Shown: positions 33,771-46,715, counted from the first letter of the stretch. The stretch: DNA of 64,000 nt from Trichobilharzia szidati (GCA_944472155.2 OX235271.1:89851256-89915255); one strand, 5' to 3'. Made by a program: numbers and translations. Notes: generated by a model from the letters alone, not told the origin.

Positions 33771-35159
33771 TGAATCAACCAGCTCAGAGAACACAACTAA
33801 TTCAAATCGTATACCTGAGCTTCAAATCTCCTTTATTTTGAATTCGCTCTCTTTTTTCATACCTTTGTGTTCTATATGGAATGTAACAACTTGAAATGGT
33901 TTGCACTTCTGTTTGAACTTCTGCACTTCTGAACTTCCCACTGTCAGGCTTTTCCTGATAGTTTTCTGACAACAGTAAATGCATATATTATATGATATAT
34001 ATGTATATATATGCATATAGTTCATATATATGTTGTTATTTATTATACTATATTATTCATCAACCCACTTAAACTTATAGTATTTATATGACGAATGTAA
34101 TATTCAGTTAGTTGAATTTTCTAGTGTTTCACTGCTAATTTCACTTATTAGTTTATTTATATTTAGAACTTTCTAACTGGAAGTCTTCATCTCATTCTTC
34201 CACAACTATACACAAATAATTCTTATTACATCAACCATCCTACTACAAGTAGGCGTGATTGACAAAAGCTTGTAAGAGAGAAAATACTAATAAAACGCAC
34301 AGCTAGCATACAAAGATAAAGGATCAGTGATGTCAGGAAAGTCTTTGTTTTGTTTCTCCTTTTCATTTTAAATAAAGTTAGATATTTTCAAAAAAACACT
34401 GAATTTCTGAAAACTGTGTATTGCGTTTTAGAACATTTGTCATAGGAAAACTGTATTCATACTGCACAATCTTAGGTAATACGAAATACTGCCTATGGTG
34501 TGTGTTTGTGATTCATCCTCCTAAAAATAGGACAGTTGACATAAACAAATCGTTTCGAATAGAATCTGTGCTGGCTAAATTATTAATATGTACGAATGGG
34601 TTATGTCTTCGTTTTCTTCAAATTAAAAAAAATGTCATTCTGCACTGGCTAGTTTACCTTTTGTGTATTTAATAACAATCTAATCCATTTCTAAAAATAC
34701 AGATTAACCCTTTTTAGATTATTCCTGTTCAAATGATTGCGTATGCAGTAACAGTGAATCACGTGTTAATTTTTTTGTTGTGTTCAGTTTGAACGCGAAT
34801 TTCATAAGATTGAACAGTACCAAGTGTATGTGACACACACTGCACAAAGATCATATGCAATTCAAATGTTATGACGTAAATTGAAGAAATAATGGCTTTT
34901 TCATGGATAGTGCAAAAGCTTTCATGAGGAAGAAAAATACGAACTATAGTTATACGACAGCATGATTGTCATATTCGAAGCCATTCAAGCTATAATCTTT
35001 GATAGCTTTGTATTACTCAACATTTAAGTCTACGATTAACCAACTACACAGCTGTTTATGAGCGCAGGAAAACAGTGTGATTAGCTGTAGGATTCAGTGA
35101 GATTAGGTAACTGCGATTTTATGTAACCAGACTCATGACCATTTGCATTAAACTTCAAG
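33771..35159. other. Unique AT-rich DNA
   Basis: A TATATG-rich microsatellite lies at about 33985-34032. No gene seen. Confidence 0.5.
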
Positions 35160-35510
35160 TGTCGGCTTGTAGGGATTTGATTGATTCTGCAGTAGATTGC
35201 ATCACGAACTGATATCAGTTAGTGAACCACAGGAAGACCTACAGAACTGAACAGAATCTATTATACCTTGAAACCCTTCAGCAGTGCGCATCTCCAAAGA
35301 TGTCAGCGACGAAAGCCGAAACATTAAGACTGACATGAGAACCTATCGATTATTTAACCACCAGATCGGAATCCAGTTCCATGTGAATTCTGAATTATGT
35401 TGACTGGCATCATACAGTACTACTCTTCTTACCCGACCTAGTGAATCCTATTGGTCACAGCCATTCACTAAAACTCCAGAAAGTCCATATTGTAGTTCTG
35501 CAATTAAGAG
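35160..35510 (-). mobile_element. SINE-A copy, strongly diverged
   Basis: Minus strand: leader from 35510, a weak head, a hammerhead remnant near 35315-35270 (CTGCTGAAGGGTTTC keeps C at core position 3) and a tail with the GATATCAGTTAGTGAACC region in inverse. Between 35290 and 35325, AAGATGTCAGCGACGAAAGC resembles a PLE-type ribozyme remnant on the plus strand. Confidence 0.5.
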
Positions 35511-37660
35511 AAGTGGGCTGACCTTTAGTTAATGGGTCACTGATTTCTGTCTGATTTCAAGTTAAACTTCAAAACATTACGAAACACACTGCCACATTGA
35601 TTTGTTTTCCACAATAATGGAATTGTTTTTATAGTGGTCTGTTGACATGATACAGAGAAAAATCCCCATTCAGACATCTGGAAGGCAATCAAATCCTCAT
35701 ATAAATATATATACATCATTTTGACTGCTTCCCTGGAGGTAGTCGCACTAAGTATATAAATAGGCAGGCTCCTCATCAGATTTCCAAACGTCATTCTGCA
35801 GAGTTAAGCCAGGGACAAACAAGGTCTATTTATACCTCTATTTTAGTTGATATTAATAAAGCATTTTAAGTCATTAATCGCATTCTAACCTCTATTAATT
35901 TAGCTTTAAGCATTTGTCTTCGACACCACAAATGAGGCCTTCGGTATCCACCTGAAGAAGCAAGTCCTAAGTGTTCGGAAGAAATTTGCACAGACATTCT
36001 CTTTACATTGGCCTTCAATACGTAAAACTGATAACATTCGCTCCCTCCACCCCGGAAGCCTTTCATAAATTATCAGTACCCTAATTGCTTTATTACTGTG
36101 ATTAGTTCTTCTTACTTATTACGAAATCAATTGGAACACTCATTTATTTTCTAATTAATCCTTATTTTTCTCCAAAATTATGCATTATGTGATCCACTTG
36201 TTTAATTTTTGCAACTTTTTCTTTCCTTTAATTGTTGCATTATTTTTTTGGTTAATTCTCACCCCTTTGACACGTTGATACTGACTAATTATTGTTAACC
36301 AACTTATCACCACTAGATTGGTAAAACTTTTCTGTACTGTATTAAAAATGCTATTTTTATTAGAGAAAAGCCATAGATAGAGATCTAATTGTAAAGTTAA
36401 TATTACTTTGTTTAATCCTTTTTGGACTTTATATGTTGAAATTATTTTGTAAAAAGACAATAATTAAAATATTTCAACAGTGTTTGTTCTAATCAAGGTT
36501 TCAAATGTCGACAGTGATGATTTCTGACTAAGTTAACGCTATAGTGGTTAATCTGTACCTGTTAATGTGACGCTAGAATTTCGACCTTTTCTAAGGTTTT
36601 TAAATTCATTTTGAAGATGAGTTCAAAAAGTAATTCTCTTTCATGTTGAATACAATCTGGAAAACAGTGATTTCAATTGCAATCCCATTAGCAGATCCAA
36701 AATCTGCATTAATAAAATATATATATGTAGTGTCAGATACATGAGGTTTTATTTTTCTGACAAAGCTAAAAGAATTTCAAAGTCAGAAACTCTCATAAAA
36801 ACATGTTTTATATCCGTTTACTTTCATCACAAAATCGACGTACTTTTGGGTCACCGAAGTCAGTAGATACTGTTATTCTTTAGTTTCTACTAATGTTTAC
36901 TAATCTCCTTGTTAGGCGGAAATAGTGAAAACAATTAATAAAATGTAGTATATTTCAATCCCACTTAGTCTATTAAATTTCCCACATGAACAAGCAATCA
37001 TGCATGCTGTTTAACATCAGAGAATCTGCTTTACAGGTACATATCTCAACGAACACTAATCATATGTTAATTAGGTAGATTTACATTGCAGATTATAGTA
37101 ATGGGGTCAAGAAATACAAATAGCGAAGTCTACGGTTCACTTCCTGCAAACATTCAACTACTTAAATAACCTCAGTGATCATGAAAACACAGATAATCAA
37201 ACAACTTAGAAAATAATAGTAATTTTTAATGCGTCGGGTAACCCAGTATGGTTATTACTCAAATAACAATGCGTCAAATACAGTTTTTCTAGAGAAATGT
37301 TTACAGCGTATTATTCGTTAAATTTAACAATAATGCTGTTAGTAATTTGTGCTTCCTACAGATTTCATAATAGAGTATTATAACTAGATATTAGATTATA
37401 TCAGTCAGCAGCAGATTCAGCACAACAAAGGTTTTATTTGTCCATTGAACAACTGAGACGTGAAAAATATTTTTTGAACAACGAGTAAAACATGTGGTTT
37501 TTATAAGACTGAAAATATTCCTTGTTGATAAGATCGAGAAATTAAAAAACCTAGATTCATATTTGTCTGCCATCTGAATATTATTAAACTATTTCAATAT
37601 TTCACAGAGGACCATGACAACACTGCCGTGTAACACACTACATTCCTTACCGACAGATTA
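35511..37660. other. Unique AT-rich DNA
   Basis: No gene recognised. CCTGAAGAAGCAAGTCC near 35950 is a lone first-core-box look-alike. Confidence 0.45.
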
Positions 37661-37664
37661 TGAT

Positions 37665-38135
37665 CAGTATTTATTGTGACGGGTTCGACCACGAGCTGAC
37701 ATCAGTTAGAGAACCAAGAAAGTACTGGAAAGCTGTCTCATACTAGTTTGGGACTCTTCAGCAGTACTCAACGATCGGTGTTCGAACTAAAGGCCTGCAG
37801 GTTAAGAGGCGAGCTTGCAGACCATTCAGCCATTGAGACCCGATTCAATGGCTCAAGGATTCCGGCTACCGTCAACTGACAATATTTGGTGCAACCGGCA
37901 GATAATATCACAGGCGAGTAACTGTTTTCCTACCGAACATGATGGGCCCCGTTGGTTAAGACTCCTCACTAGAACTCCAGGTAACTTCCCGTGTAGAGCC
38001 AGTCGCTAGTGAGCATTGGATTAATTATCAATTGTTGACTTGCAGGGATTTGATTGGTTACAGATCTGATCATTAGCTGACATCAGTTAGAGAACAAGTG
38101 GAAAACCGGGGAGTACTGGACAGCTAATGTTACGC
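37665..38135 (-). mobile_element. SINE-A tandem: full unit plus tail of the preceding unit
   Basis: Minus strand from 38135: ribozyme remnant (CTGTCCAGTACTCC), tail, then without a break the leader of the next unit (about 38022), a tRNA-like head (about 37860-37790), the hammerhead at 37767-37722 and a tail to 37665. The conserved GTACTGGA strings start at 37722 and 38113, giving a 391-bp period. Confidence 0.75.
37722..37767 (-). ncRNA. Hammerhead-like motif of SINE-A with canonical first core box
   Basis: Minus strand: GTACTG, core CTGAAGA (matches CUGANGA), GTCC, loop, GTAT (stem II broken), GAGA instead of GAAA, stem III CAGCTT, TC, CAGTAC. Stem I is perfect and the first core box intact. 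The second half carries the damage, which is complementary to the damage in the 9118 and 1258 copies. Confidence 0.6.
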
Positions 38136-39679
38136 ATCCATAATGATTAATTTCCGTCTCTATTACTTTAGAACAACACATTTAAGAGAACGATATTGTC
38201 TATTACTTTAGATAATTTATCAAAACATATTTTTCAACGTCATCAGGGTTAGTAAACAACATTTTACAGAATGTCAGCGACTAAAGAAAAATTTATTTAA
38301 ATATAAATATATACCGTGAAATTCTAAAAGGTTAAATAAAGTTTGTTTCACACTGCTACGTAAGAAACTCAACTTGTTAGACTTTATACTTAATACTGAG
38401 ATATTGCAAAAATTAACTATACCAGAATTCTAGGGAAATTTCACGTGAATAAGTAATCTACGGATATTGTAAATTTAATATTCACAATCATACAGCTGTA
38501 TTTACATTTCAGGCAAGCAGATGTGACGCAACTTTTACATAAAACACGTGCTTTCAACATGTCCAAGGACGAATGAATAAAGAATAATAATTAATTATTC
38601 TCATGACCACCCTCAGTGACAATTCATCAAAGCATCATAAACTTCATAAAATTGTTTTCATTTACTTCGAATTTTATGCTATTCAACAGAATATATTTTA
38701 AATTAATACGACTCTAGTGTTTGTTTTATTGCTACAATTAAGAAAGTCAGAAAACTTGAAGCAAAGTCTTAGTTTTTTTATGATTAATATGGACTTAGGC
38801 ATATATTTTGGAGAAAGGTAGGGGATTTATTAATTCTAATAATGCCTGAGGTCACAGTTTGTATATAATGTGTTACCCCAGGTAACCTAGTATGCACAGT
38901 ATAACCACCGCACGAAGTGAAACAGACTTGATTAACAAATTCTACAGTAATAGTGTTAAGAACCGGTTCATTCTGCGACAGTGTTTCATACACCGAAGTT
39001 TCACCAGATTCCCCCCCCCCGCCATCCTACCTTCTGACTGCAGTCTATTTCACTCTTAACTAAGTAAATTGGATACTGTCATATATCTGTGATGCTTAGA
39101 GATGTACATGAATAAAGGGAATAATTTTCCATCGTGAAGTCTAATAAATCCACAGTTGGATAAAACCTTTTCATTAATGCGCATCAGGTTTTCGCTACAT
39201 TTTCAGTTGTAACAAATAAACTATAAAATTTTGTCCTACAAAGTAATAAATTGTCAAAAGCATAGTTTTCAGCTAAACAAACTACTTCTTCACTACACAG
39301 ATGCACAATCAGCTTTTCCCTTGTGACATTTTATGAGCGCGGATTTCAGAATTTAGACATAAATATTGACATTTTGGAATTAAGTCTTCATTAGTTTTAG
39401 AAGGACACACTGAAAATGATTTAATGATTTCACTGATCTATAAAACCGTAGAATAATTCCTCCCTTAAGAGACAGAGACAGAGAGTTAGTGATCCAATCG
39501 AAATGTGTGGGTGCACTTTGTGCATTCGATTTTTCTGAATTCCTACCAGCTAAAAGAACAGTATGGAATGTGAAAAAGGAGATAAAGTGTCTTATTTGCG
39601 GATGAATGGTATACTATATATTATTATTCCCTTGGGTTTTGACTGGAATATTAAACTTTAGTAGCACATTTCAGTTTCA
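38136..39679. other. Unique AT-rich DNA with a C-homopolymer
   Basis: Ten consecutive C at 39011-39020 stand out in this AT-rich context. No gene recognised. Confidence 0.5.
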
Positions 39680-40604
39680 TAATAATAATAATAATAATTT
39701 GCTTTATTCCAGAAACAGTACTAGTGGTACAGTGTGGAATTTTCAGCACATATCTACAATATTTGCATCTAATTTTACCGACATTTAAAATAAGTATTAA
39801 ACAAATAAAAATAAATCTGAAGACACCAACAAAAACAAAAAAACAGGATAAACAATAATGATGAATGCAAAAAGTACCAAAGTCTACCAAGGTCTAGTGC
39901 AGTGTTTGTGGTGGTAGTGTGAGTAATCCTGAATAATACAAAATTTTTTTTTTGAGGTGGTGACTATGGCCTTCACAAACAATGATTGTCAGTTTAATAT
40001 TGCCGAAAAGTATAGAAAATAAGAGAAACAACCACAAAACTAATAATTACATGATGGTTAATGACACGACAATTTTGTAATACTCATAGTGCTGATATAG
40101 TCGGAACCAGTGGATACACAATAGAAGGAATATAGTAAAGTACAAAAAAGGAAGCCAATGTTAATATTTCAGGTAGCTAAGTAAGTTTGAAGAAGGAGTT
40201 CACTAGAGAATACGAAATAAGAGAGAAATAAAAGAGTATGAAATTATGTTGTTAATAACAAAGCAAGTCACAGGTTTCACGCCTAACATTGTCTCTGTCG
40301 CTTAGAACACGGGCCAAGTATGGTATCGTTGAGTTCCTGTACTTGGTTGTACGAGCATAGATTCTTTTATACTGATTTCTGGTTTTACTTGATGAGATAC
40401 AAGGCGAGAGTTGGGAATAGAGGGGGTGTTGGGGGTCTGAGAGTATGGTTTTAGACCATTTTTCACATGTATTCAGATGCCTATCAACTAAGGTAGTCAC
40501 GAGCTGACTGAGATTAACACCACTAGTCCTACTAACTACTGTCAACATCCTTCTCAGGATGGAATAGTCCTTTTTCAGTAGACCAGGAAAGACTAACGGA
40601 CAGA
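39680..40604 (-). pseudogene. CR1-type LINE, C-terminal end and 3' UTR, 5' truncated
   Basis: Minus strand: PLVFPGLLKKDYSILRRML (about 40600-40545), then VVSRTSGVNLSQLV, LVDRHLNTCEKW, HPLYSQLSPC and NSTIPYLARVLSDRD to a stop at 40252. This is collinear with the end of the copy at 53868 and carries the 40 or so residues that copy has lost. The 3' UTR runs to GGAATAAAGCAAATTATT in sense, with an (ATT)n tail at 39680-39697. The copy begins abruptly at about 40604, next to an RTE fragment on the same strand. Confidence 0.85.
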
Positions 40605-40607
40605 AGT

Positions 40608-41000
40608 ATCATCCTGTTCCCTGCAATTCTCTTTAGCTTGTTCTACGACAGCCATAAGTTTTCATCTCCTCCACACACTATTTCTTCCATGTCATTCTCT
40701 GGAGCCACACCTAACTCGTCACTCGCCATTCAGGTTCCTCTCGAGGGCCTAAATAATATTTGATTTCATGTTCTCCTCATAGTATGTCGGACCTATCTCT
40801 ATTTCCTTCAGAATAATTGTTGAGTAATAGATTCTTGACTAGCTCTTTCTCATAGTTTGTTTTTGCTAATTCTTTCTGGCCAGTCATGTGTTCTTCAGTG
40901 TCAAGCCGGTGAAGGCAGCTGTCGAATAACAGTCTGCAGGAAGCTGCTAAGGATGCTTCTCGTGGCGCGCTGGCAAATTTTATGTCGATCAACACATAAA
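40608..41000 (-). pseudogene. RTE-type LINE, C-terminal fragment lacking its 3' tail
   Basis: Minus-strand frame 40995-40777 gives LLFDSCLHRLDTEEHMTGQ, KELVKNLLLNNYSEGNRDRS, matching the region between RT and C-terminus in the copies at 26905 and 3300. The terminal 50-60 bp present in other copies (GTTCCACTTGG..AATAAT) are missing. CR1 sequence starts there instead. Confidence 0.7.
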
Positions 41001-41169
41001 AAGAAGTTGAATAAGCGTAGTACAGATACGTAATAAGATGAATAGTTTGATGAGTGAGTCGTGATTAGGATGCACATAGGAAAATATGGAATTACATAAG
41101 AATTCTATAAATTACAAATGTCAAAAGGAGTTAGAAATAAACAAGCACACAAACATCAAGTCAGTAGAA

Positions 41170-41545
41170 GTCAACACGTTTACCATGATAGTAGAAGTGG
41201 TTGGATGATTTTCTTTTGTATACATAACTCTGTTTTTTCTAAATGAATCACTAAGGCTTCAGCAATACAAAGGAGATGAAAGCGTATTGCTTTTGGTAGG
41301 TTGTTCTTCACTTTGTAGATCACTTTGAAGGGGGCGTTTGTTGAGTTCGAATGACCAATTCTGACGAGATGTTCGACCATCGCACTCTTTATACAGCCAT
41401 TATTACCTTTTTGTAGTTATGTGGGATTATGTTCTTGAACCCTTTTGGACAGGATACGCGTCAAACAACCTATGTAACTGGCTCCACAGCAACAGATGAA
41501 CTGATATATGCACAAAAAATATGCATAACTAAGTGAATGAATTCA
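41170..41545 (-). pseudogene. Penelope-like element, GIY-YIG region
   Basis: Minus strand: FICCCGASYIGCLTR (about 41510-41460), RVQEHNP, a stop, then MVEHLVRIGHSN, FKVIYKVKNNLPKAIRFHLL, IAEALVIHLEKTELCIQKK and LLSW. YIG, the R..EH pair and the Glu of IAEAL are visible. There is one stop and one or more frame changes. This fourth sequence type is closer to lineage I than to II or III. Confidence 0.75.
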
Positions 41546-41570
41546 CCAAAAAGAGACTCTTCGCTGAACT
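41529..41570 (+). repeat. 42-bp repeat shared with 49359-49400
   Basis: AAGTGAATGAATTCACC then AAAAGAGACTCTTCGCTGAACT. The second copy differs at about three positions. Its centre forms a small hairpin (AAGAG A CTCTT). Both copies lie next to PLE fragments, so it may be a PLE end. Confidence 0.65.
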
Positions 41571-43647
41571 ACATGTTTTGTTTTCGTTAATGTCTGGATG
41601 GGGATTATTCATGAAGTATATTGAATAAGCGAGCAGTGGGACACCGATACCACAAAATAAATAATTTGGACGGATATTTTAAGTAAAACTATCCAGGCAC
41701 ATTCTGCACTGCGTGGTTTTGGATTTGGATTTTTTTACTGTGTTATTTGTTTTATGTTATCAGGCGAACCTTTTAGCATTCTCAAAGATGATATATACAA
41801 ATACATCTTCACTTTTAAATTCCTTTAGGCTTACCTACTGTGTAATGTGTTACATTTTACCTTAGCAGTTAATACAATTTCGAAAACGTAGAGAGAATAA
41901 GTACCACTCTATTGTCAATTGAACTTTTAGTATAATAAACATAAATCACAAAAATTCTCACATCATAACACGAATCACATTCTTTTTGCTGTAACCATAC
42001 ATCATTTGAAACCTAAGAAATAGAATTGAATCTGTGATACAAATAGCCAGCAGTAAAAATAGGCAAGATTGAGATTACGGGTGTTTTCAAACTTTTTATT
42101 GAATAACCTTCAGACTATGGACAAAGATCATCGAAGAAGAATTACTAGTCAGAAAGTCAAATTCCCTAAGATACTTAAATCTATTGAAACGAAAGAAACC
42201 TATTCGAAAAAGGGAAAAAACTCACATTTCAGCTGGTATTGTGTGCTGAGTTGAAGATATTAAGATGGAGATATTAGAGGTTAACTTGAAAGAGAAGTAT
42301 TCAATATATTTTGTCCATCTGAATCACTAAGTTATTTATATGTGAGAAGCGATGCAGCATAATTCAGCTATTATGTTGCTGTTAAACTCAAACTATTCAG
42401 AACAAGACATATAAGCGAATAGTATCGTTTTCAGTTAGTTCTTCTTCAGGCTTTGCTCTAATTTACATATCTTTATATTTAAAAAATTTAGCTGATAAAG
42501 GTGCATTTGTGGATCAAATAACAATATTGTTCGCCAGGATGTCTTGTTCTAATTTTAAACAGTGGGAATATTTAAAGACTCAAACTAATCATGCTTTCAT
42601 TTCTTCAGATTTAAGAAAACACTGTATGTCATTGAGAGATTGAATCACAAATTCTTAAGCTCAACTGGGCTAATAAATATGTCAGTTACAGGTTCAATCA
42701 ATCGCATCAATAGTTTACCTGTAGTTCAGGGAATAGGTTCTTTCGAGAATTCCATTCATTACAGCTGTATAATCACTATCTGTTTCACCATATATTGCAT
42801 TATTTTTGTATTCAGTACAATCAGTTAATTGATTGTATTCAATGAACATTATACAACTATCTAACTGAGAAAGGATTCTTTCGAATGCATTTAGTTTGTA
42901 TAGAGTTTTTCCAAATCTTAGAAATAGAATACAGACAGGCCAGATGTAGAATATAAGTTTGAATAATATATGGAGCGGTGATTTTCGCCTCAAGGAAATA
43001 CACTCGGAACAGATGTTTTGTATCATAATATGTTTTATTTCTTTCGTTTTTGCGTTGCATAGTGAAACACATCAGACGAAAACTTGTCTTTGAATATGAC
43101 TTTCTTTTAAACTGTACATTAAATTAAGGCTGATACATGGTAGGACGAGTTTTGTTTAACTATTTCAGTACTTTATACAATTCTCTGTGACTTTTTCAAT
43201 ATTAAATAATTGTAATGCAGTGTTTGTTAAATAAAAATAGATCTTAATATATATTAGGTAGATTATTGGTAATACTTTCACAACCTTTTTTCAAAGCCAT
43301 GTGTCAGTCTTATAGTATGAAGTCCAGTAAAACAACTAGAGGTAAAATTGTCAGATCGGTTGGTTAACTATTTCGTAACCGAATGCTAAGATATACTGCG
43401 GAGAAAACTGTCACTTTTTTAACTGAAAATATTCTAAAAAAAGAAGCTTAATCACACTGACAAGTTATTCTTTTGGTTCCAAGCTTTCTTATTAGTTATT
43501 TTTTTACGCAATATGTCTGCATATGGCATAAGCTTGTTTCTACTTGCTAACAGCATTAAAAAACTACCTGATAATGTAGTTATATTCTGTCTGAATGTGT
43601 ACAACTTAAAACCTGGTTAGCCTTCATTTTATTCCGTTAAGTTTTCA
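41571..43647. other. Unique AT-rich DNA
   Basis: Overlapping frames on both strands at 42640-43072 have no known motif. No gene recognised. Confidence 0.45.
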
Positions 43648-43862
43648 AGGGGACATACAGCTTCAAGATAGAGCTTTGAAGTTTAAGTAGCAATGGGGAT
43701 TATTTTTATAGGATTGGGTTGCTAGTCTCATGTCCAACCTTCCCTCTTTACCAATCTTAATACTGACTTAGAGAGGTGAGGGAGTGCGTCGGCCGGAGAT
43801 CAAACCCTGAACCACCTGCTTGGTTGGCGAGCATTCTACCGCTGTACCACAGACGCTGTTTA
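43648..43862 (-). mobile_element. SINE-C copy with complete head
   Basis: Minus strand: head 43862-43780 (AGCGTCTGTGGTACAGCGG, box B side GGTTTGATCTCC), body with TTGGACATGAGACTAGCAACC, and an AGCTCTATCTTGAAGC end. The tail is shortened. Confidence 0.75.
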
Positions 43863-44335
43863 GCCTTTAAGAATCTTTTTATCGTATTGATTTCCATTTT
43901 CTTCCTTAAACATTTACTGATTTCGTTGACTGAGAATATTTTAGACTTGTTGAAATTGCATTCGTTGTCATATGTTCCATCACTGTATAGCTGTGTTTAA
44001 CAGAAAATCTTTTCGAACAATATGTGAAGTTCTGCAGGGGCATACACTTGTTTTTGTGAACTTTTATGCACAATATCAGTGTAATTCATTCGTAGTCATA
44101 CAAGATCATTCTAAGAAAGTTGTGCGAAAATATCTCTTTAACTAAATTACTTCTCGAAAATCTTTGGATAGGCAATGACTTTGTGTTCTTTTAGGCAAAA
44201 GGCAATGAACGTTTACTATCTTACATTCGTTCTGAGGGACAAATTTGCAAACACCAACTGTAATTTAGTGGTTAGCCTAGCTGTACTGAGTCTACAAAAT
44301 CTATGTTAGTTTTAAGCAATTTTAGATTTTTATAA

Positions 44336-44580
44336 AAAGGGTCGGTGCTTTAGTGGTAGAATGCTCGCTAACCACGCATGTGATCCGGGTTTCATCTCCG
44401 GGTGATGCACTCCTAAACCTCTTTAGGTCCGTTGTAAAGACAGGTAAAGGTGGAGAGTCGGATATTTGGCTAGCAACCGTATGATGTTAAAATGAAATCA
44501 CTGCTAATGAGACTTCAAAACTCAAGACTGAAGCCCTATGTTCCACTTGAAACTCCAAGAAATAGAATATTGATAATAAT
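44336..44580 (+). mobile_element. SINE-C copy with LINE-like tail
   Basis: Head GGTCGGTGCTTTAGTGG and GGGTTTCATCTCCG. Body TGGCTAGCAACC. The tail reads GAAGCCCTATGTTCCACTTG, then AAACTCCAAGAAATAG and ATAATAAT. The tail matches the RTE LINE 3' end (compare 3640-3690). Confidence 0.8.
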
Positions 44581-46655
44581 GAATTACTAGATATGACAGT
44601 ATATTAATTATGCTATAGAATTAAAATCAAACTCTCTAAGTCAGTGGGACTTGATCTTTCAAACACTTTACATGTAGCGGACAGTAAACGAATAATTTTG
44701 ATATTAAAGTGAAACTGAGAATATTTTCTAATTCTTGTCAGATATTACTTAGCAAAGCTTTTGTTTGATTCACTGTACAATTCTGGTTTTTAAAAACGAA
44801 TATTTTGATGATCGGTACTTACAATGCTCCTTTGGAAATGCTACTGTTTCAAATGCTGTTGAATTTCTTCACTTCAATGACTTATTGAGCTTGAATAATA
44901 TCTAGAGGCTCAGTATTCGCATAAATGATTCAGCTAAGAACTGAATATCCTTCCATTTCCTAAATAATACTAATAACATTTCAGAAAAACTAATGAAAGC
45001 ACCGCATAAATATCTATCGCATTGAGATATTGGTCGATACCTGTCATTAACTGAAGAAACATGACTTCAATTGCACTATTCTGGTCATGGTTGTTTGAAA
45101 TTACAAGCCATATTTCCTGATGAGACTTTAAACAACTGAAGCTTCCATATTTTGACTTTTATCGATATTCTATTAACGAATCAGTGAAATAGAATGTCAT
45201 TAAATCTGTAACAGAATTATTCCGTTGACTAAGAAGTATTAAGATTTATTGCACAGCACTAAATCAAATATCAGACATTTTTATTTTTTAGTACACTGTC
45301 AAGGATGATCACAATAAGTTTAGAGATACAGTTCTAACACACCGTAGCTGATGCAAGTATGATGCATGAAGTTCAATGAATGTATTAAAAGCAAATTATT
45401 AATTTCAGACAACACAATTAATAAATCAAATCATTTGAAATAATTTTCAGCAAACAACCAACATATTTTCCATAGTATTACAAGTAAACATCTTGTTTCG
45501 GTGAAAATCACTCTGGTATATTAAATTTTAAATCACGACAGGTCTTTTGAATACTATTACAAGTTGAAAGGAGCTTTTATAAAGACATAAGAAACATGAG
45601 AAACCAGAGAATCTATTGATTTAAAGATGCATTTCAGAAGATATCTCTCTTGAATTATTATCATCAGGTTGGATAAAACCATCAGAACAAGTTAATTCAG
45701 ACCATTTTCAACTTTGAGTTATCTATGTGACCATAAATTACTAATTTCAACTTAATCGCACAAATAAATTAACTGGAATTTGTCACCTTCTCTTCGCACA
45801 GTGATCTACAAAATTTTCTGAAGATGCCTCTGCTTTAGAGAGAAAACGATCATGTTCTGTTCAAATGTAGAAAACTTTCTCTGTGAAGTGAACTGTGAGT
45901 CTCATAAGTCATAAAAATACTACTAAACTATTTATAAACTAGATATTTAGAACAATGATGAAAAGAATAAACCGTTTTGAGTATGAAATAGGTGAACAAG
46001 ATATTATTCATTATCTACTGATGACAAGAATAAACAAAGGTGACGTGAAATTTCGTACGCATTACTGTTGGTGGTGACATTACATTCAATCCACTTTTGT
46101 GATGGTGAATACAGAACAAATGAAAACATTAACACATCAGAAGTTATTTGAGTAAATAAAGAAGTTTATAAGAATTGTGAATTCCTTGCAAGTTAAAAGC
46201 GTCCAAAGCTTTTACCTGAGTATAAGCCCCTTGAAGAAATAACCAAGAAGATTAATAAAAATATCTTTAAGTCATTGTATCATAATGACAATAAATAGTA
46301 TGTGTGATAACGTCACAGTTTTTAGCTACCATAAAGACTATTTCAGTTCAAATTCATTCGTACAGATAGCACTGGATGTGACTACAACTGTCTTTAAACG
46401 TGAGCTTTCATTGTAGTAGCATCTATTGGTTTTTTACAATTTGAATGTTTCTAATCCACAATTCATATAGTTCTTCATTTCCTAAATCATGTTAAAAGAT
46501 GTCCAAGTTGGAGTGTAGCAATCCAGGAGTGAGAAAGCATCAATAACCTTAAACACACGCCACTGGTTGGATAAGGGGACCTACCATTATTATAGGGCCA
46601 CTATGAACGTTGTGCACGAAATTAGGTACCAATATCATTCAGATTTCGTTTTTAT
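44581..46655. other. Unique AT-rich DNA
   Basis: About 2 kb with no gene, RNA or repeat family that I recognise. Confidence 0.5.
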
Positions 46656-46715
46656 GTAGGATTGGGATCAGAGTAAGAATTAGGGTCAGGGTTAGGTTTG
46701 GAGTTAGGATTAAGA
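46656..46715 (+). repeat. Degenerate interstitial telomere-like repeat
   Basis: A run of TTAGGG-like variants: GTAGGATTGGG, AGAATTAGGGTCAGGG, TTAGGTTTGGAG, TTAGGATT, followed by T11. Two TTAGG(G) units and several one-base variants in roughly six-base phase suggest decayed telomeric sequence (TTAGGG is the usual flatworm telomere unit). Confidence 0.55.

Noticed and set aside
35945..35990. CCTGAAGAAGCAAGTCC..GAAGAAATTTGC as a ribozyme
   Set aside because: A CTGAAGA string and a GAAA exist, but the bases between them do not form a stem.
42640..43072. Host gene exon from overlapping frames
   Set aside because: Frames on both strands of similar length in AT-rich DNA, no domain and no credible splice pattern; likely chance.
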